The position numbers were made by a program, and so were the translations under genes. Below the pieces are notes generated by a model. That model did not search any database and was not told the origin of the DNA. It saw nothing but the letters and a program-made list of their open reading frames with translations. Positions 63,401-64,000 of a stretch of DNA of 64,000 nt are shown here, piece by piece. The first letter of the stretch is position 1, and every line of letters starts with the position of its first letter. The DNA is from Xylocopa sonorina (taxonomy: Eukaryota; Arthropoda; Insecta; Hymenoptera; Apidae). The stretch is taken from positions 992,001 through 1,056,000 of the forward strand of contig NW_027490113.1 in assembly GCF_050948175.1 (NCBI RefSeq). Reading direction: 5' to 3'.

Positions 63401-64000
63401 TTTGAATCGTAGACGAGGAATGCATAACACTTCGCAATGAATATTATATCTTATCATGAAACATAGATATGAGATGCAATATCTCGTTTTAAGAAGCATT
63501 TGAACTCTATTGCTTGGATACGTAGATATCAGCAAACGCTATTTCCTTGCAAGGAAGTGTCGCATTTACATTCATTTGAAGTGTAGACGAGGAATACATA
63601 ACACTTCGCAAATCATATTATATCTTACCATGAAACATAGAAATGAGATGCGATATCGCGTTTTAAGAAGCATTAGAACCCTATTGTTACGATAGGTAGA
63701 CATTTGCAAACGCTATTTCCTTGCAAGGAAGCGTCGCACTTACATTCATTTGAAGTGTAGAGGATGAATACATAACACTTCGCAAATCATATTACATCTT
63801 ACCATGAAACATAGAAATGAGATGCGATATCGCGTTTTAGGAAGCATTAGAAAGCTATTTCTACGATACGTAGACATCTGCAAACGCTATTTCCTAGCGA
63901 GGAAATATCGCAGTCACATTCACTTAAAGTGTAGACGAGGAATACATGACACTTCGCAAATCATATTATATCTTACCATGAAACATAGAAATGAGATGCG
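54490..64000 (+). repeat. 174-bp satellite array, block S4 (plus orientation, divergent variants)
   Basis: About 55 monomers with the same 174-bp period in plus orientation. Variants differ from S1-S3: GCTTGGATACGTAGATATCAGC, CAGTCACATTCACTTAAAG, TTTCAATTCATTTG and GAATTCATGACAC types are common here and not seen elsewhere in the window. A very long period of 5740 bp is visible: 54490 to about 58260 matches 60230 onward to the window end. The block continues beyond 64000. Confidence 0.96.
54490..64000 (+). repeat. About 33-monomer (5740-bp) long-range repeat in block S4
   Basis: Unusual monomers recur exactly 5740 bp apart (33 x 174 minus 2): TTACCCTGAAACATAGG (54581 and 60321), GATCCGTATACACCTGC (54821 and 60561), TGTCAATTTCAATTC (55037 and 60777), and the anchor monomers after them. 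Near the window end the second copy continues with sequence matching 58826 onward, so it has one 870-bp unit fewer than the first copy. Confidence 0.85.
56882..58850 (+). repeat. 5-monomer (870-bp) higher-order repeat in block S4
   Basis: About 56882-57755 recurs at about 57752-58625, with a partial third copy after 58625. Each unit holds the GCTTGGATACGTAGATATC monomer, the TTGTTACGATAGG monomer, an anchor monomer and the GAATTCATGACAC monomer. Small differences (CCTTGCAAGG at 57630, CCTCGCAAGG at 58500) let the copies be told apart. The copy around 63162 matches the second one. Confidence 0.85.

Overview
The window is eukaryotic heterochromatin-like DNA. It consists of a very large tandem satellite array (about 51 kb, roughly 295 copies of a 174-bp monomer) interrupted by copies of one Ty3/gypsy LTR retrotransposon family. 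There is no host gene that I can support. The retrotransposon has a gag with two CCHC knuckles, a pol ordered protease-RT-RNase H-integrase, no env, and a tRNA-Leu-type primer site. With its CpG-rich LTRs this suggests an animal, most likely an insect (possibly hymenopteran). The species assignment is inference only.

Layout: (1) 1-21736, satellite in what I call the plus orientation. (2) 21737-23270, a 1534-bp solo LTR (copy A, element sense on the minus strand). (3) 23271-35490, satellite in the minus orientation. (4) 35491-44417, a complete 8927-bp element (copy B, minus strand) with two 1534-bp LTRs that look identical by eye, an intact gag and an intact pol. (5) 44418-52179, satellite in the minus orientation. 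(6) 52180-54389, the 5' LTR and first 200 codons of gag of another element (copy C, plus strand), cut by a 100-N assembly gap at 54390-54489. (7) 54490-64000, satellite in the plus orientation again, with different monomer variants and long-range repeats.

The satellite is organised in higher-order repeats whose lengths are multiples of 174 bp. I can see 5-, 6-, 8-, 11-, 13- and about 33-monomer periods, and the 13-mer equals an 8-mer plus a 5-mer. Because 174 = 3 x 58, one frame stays open through many monomers and gives open frames up to 748 codons. Their substitution pattern looks neutral, so I treat them as by-products and not genes.

The most interesting signal is structural. The satellite changes strand exactly at LTR copy A and again across copy C, and these two LTRs are in inverted orientation. 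The flank to the left of A and the reverse complement of the flank to the left of C join into one ordinary satellite sequence with a 4-bp target-site duplication (TTAT). This is what recombination between two inverted LTRs, inverting about 29 kb of array, would leave, or what a mis-assembly at identical LTRs would leave. It makes a specific prediction for the sequence hidden by the gap. Copy B also lacks a matching target-site duplication. Copy B carries a well-formed -1 frameshift signal (GGGAAAC, 5-nt spacer, 7-bp stem) at the gag-pol overlap, and its pol frame runs through the polypurine tract into the 3' LTR.
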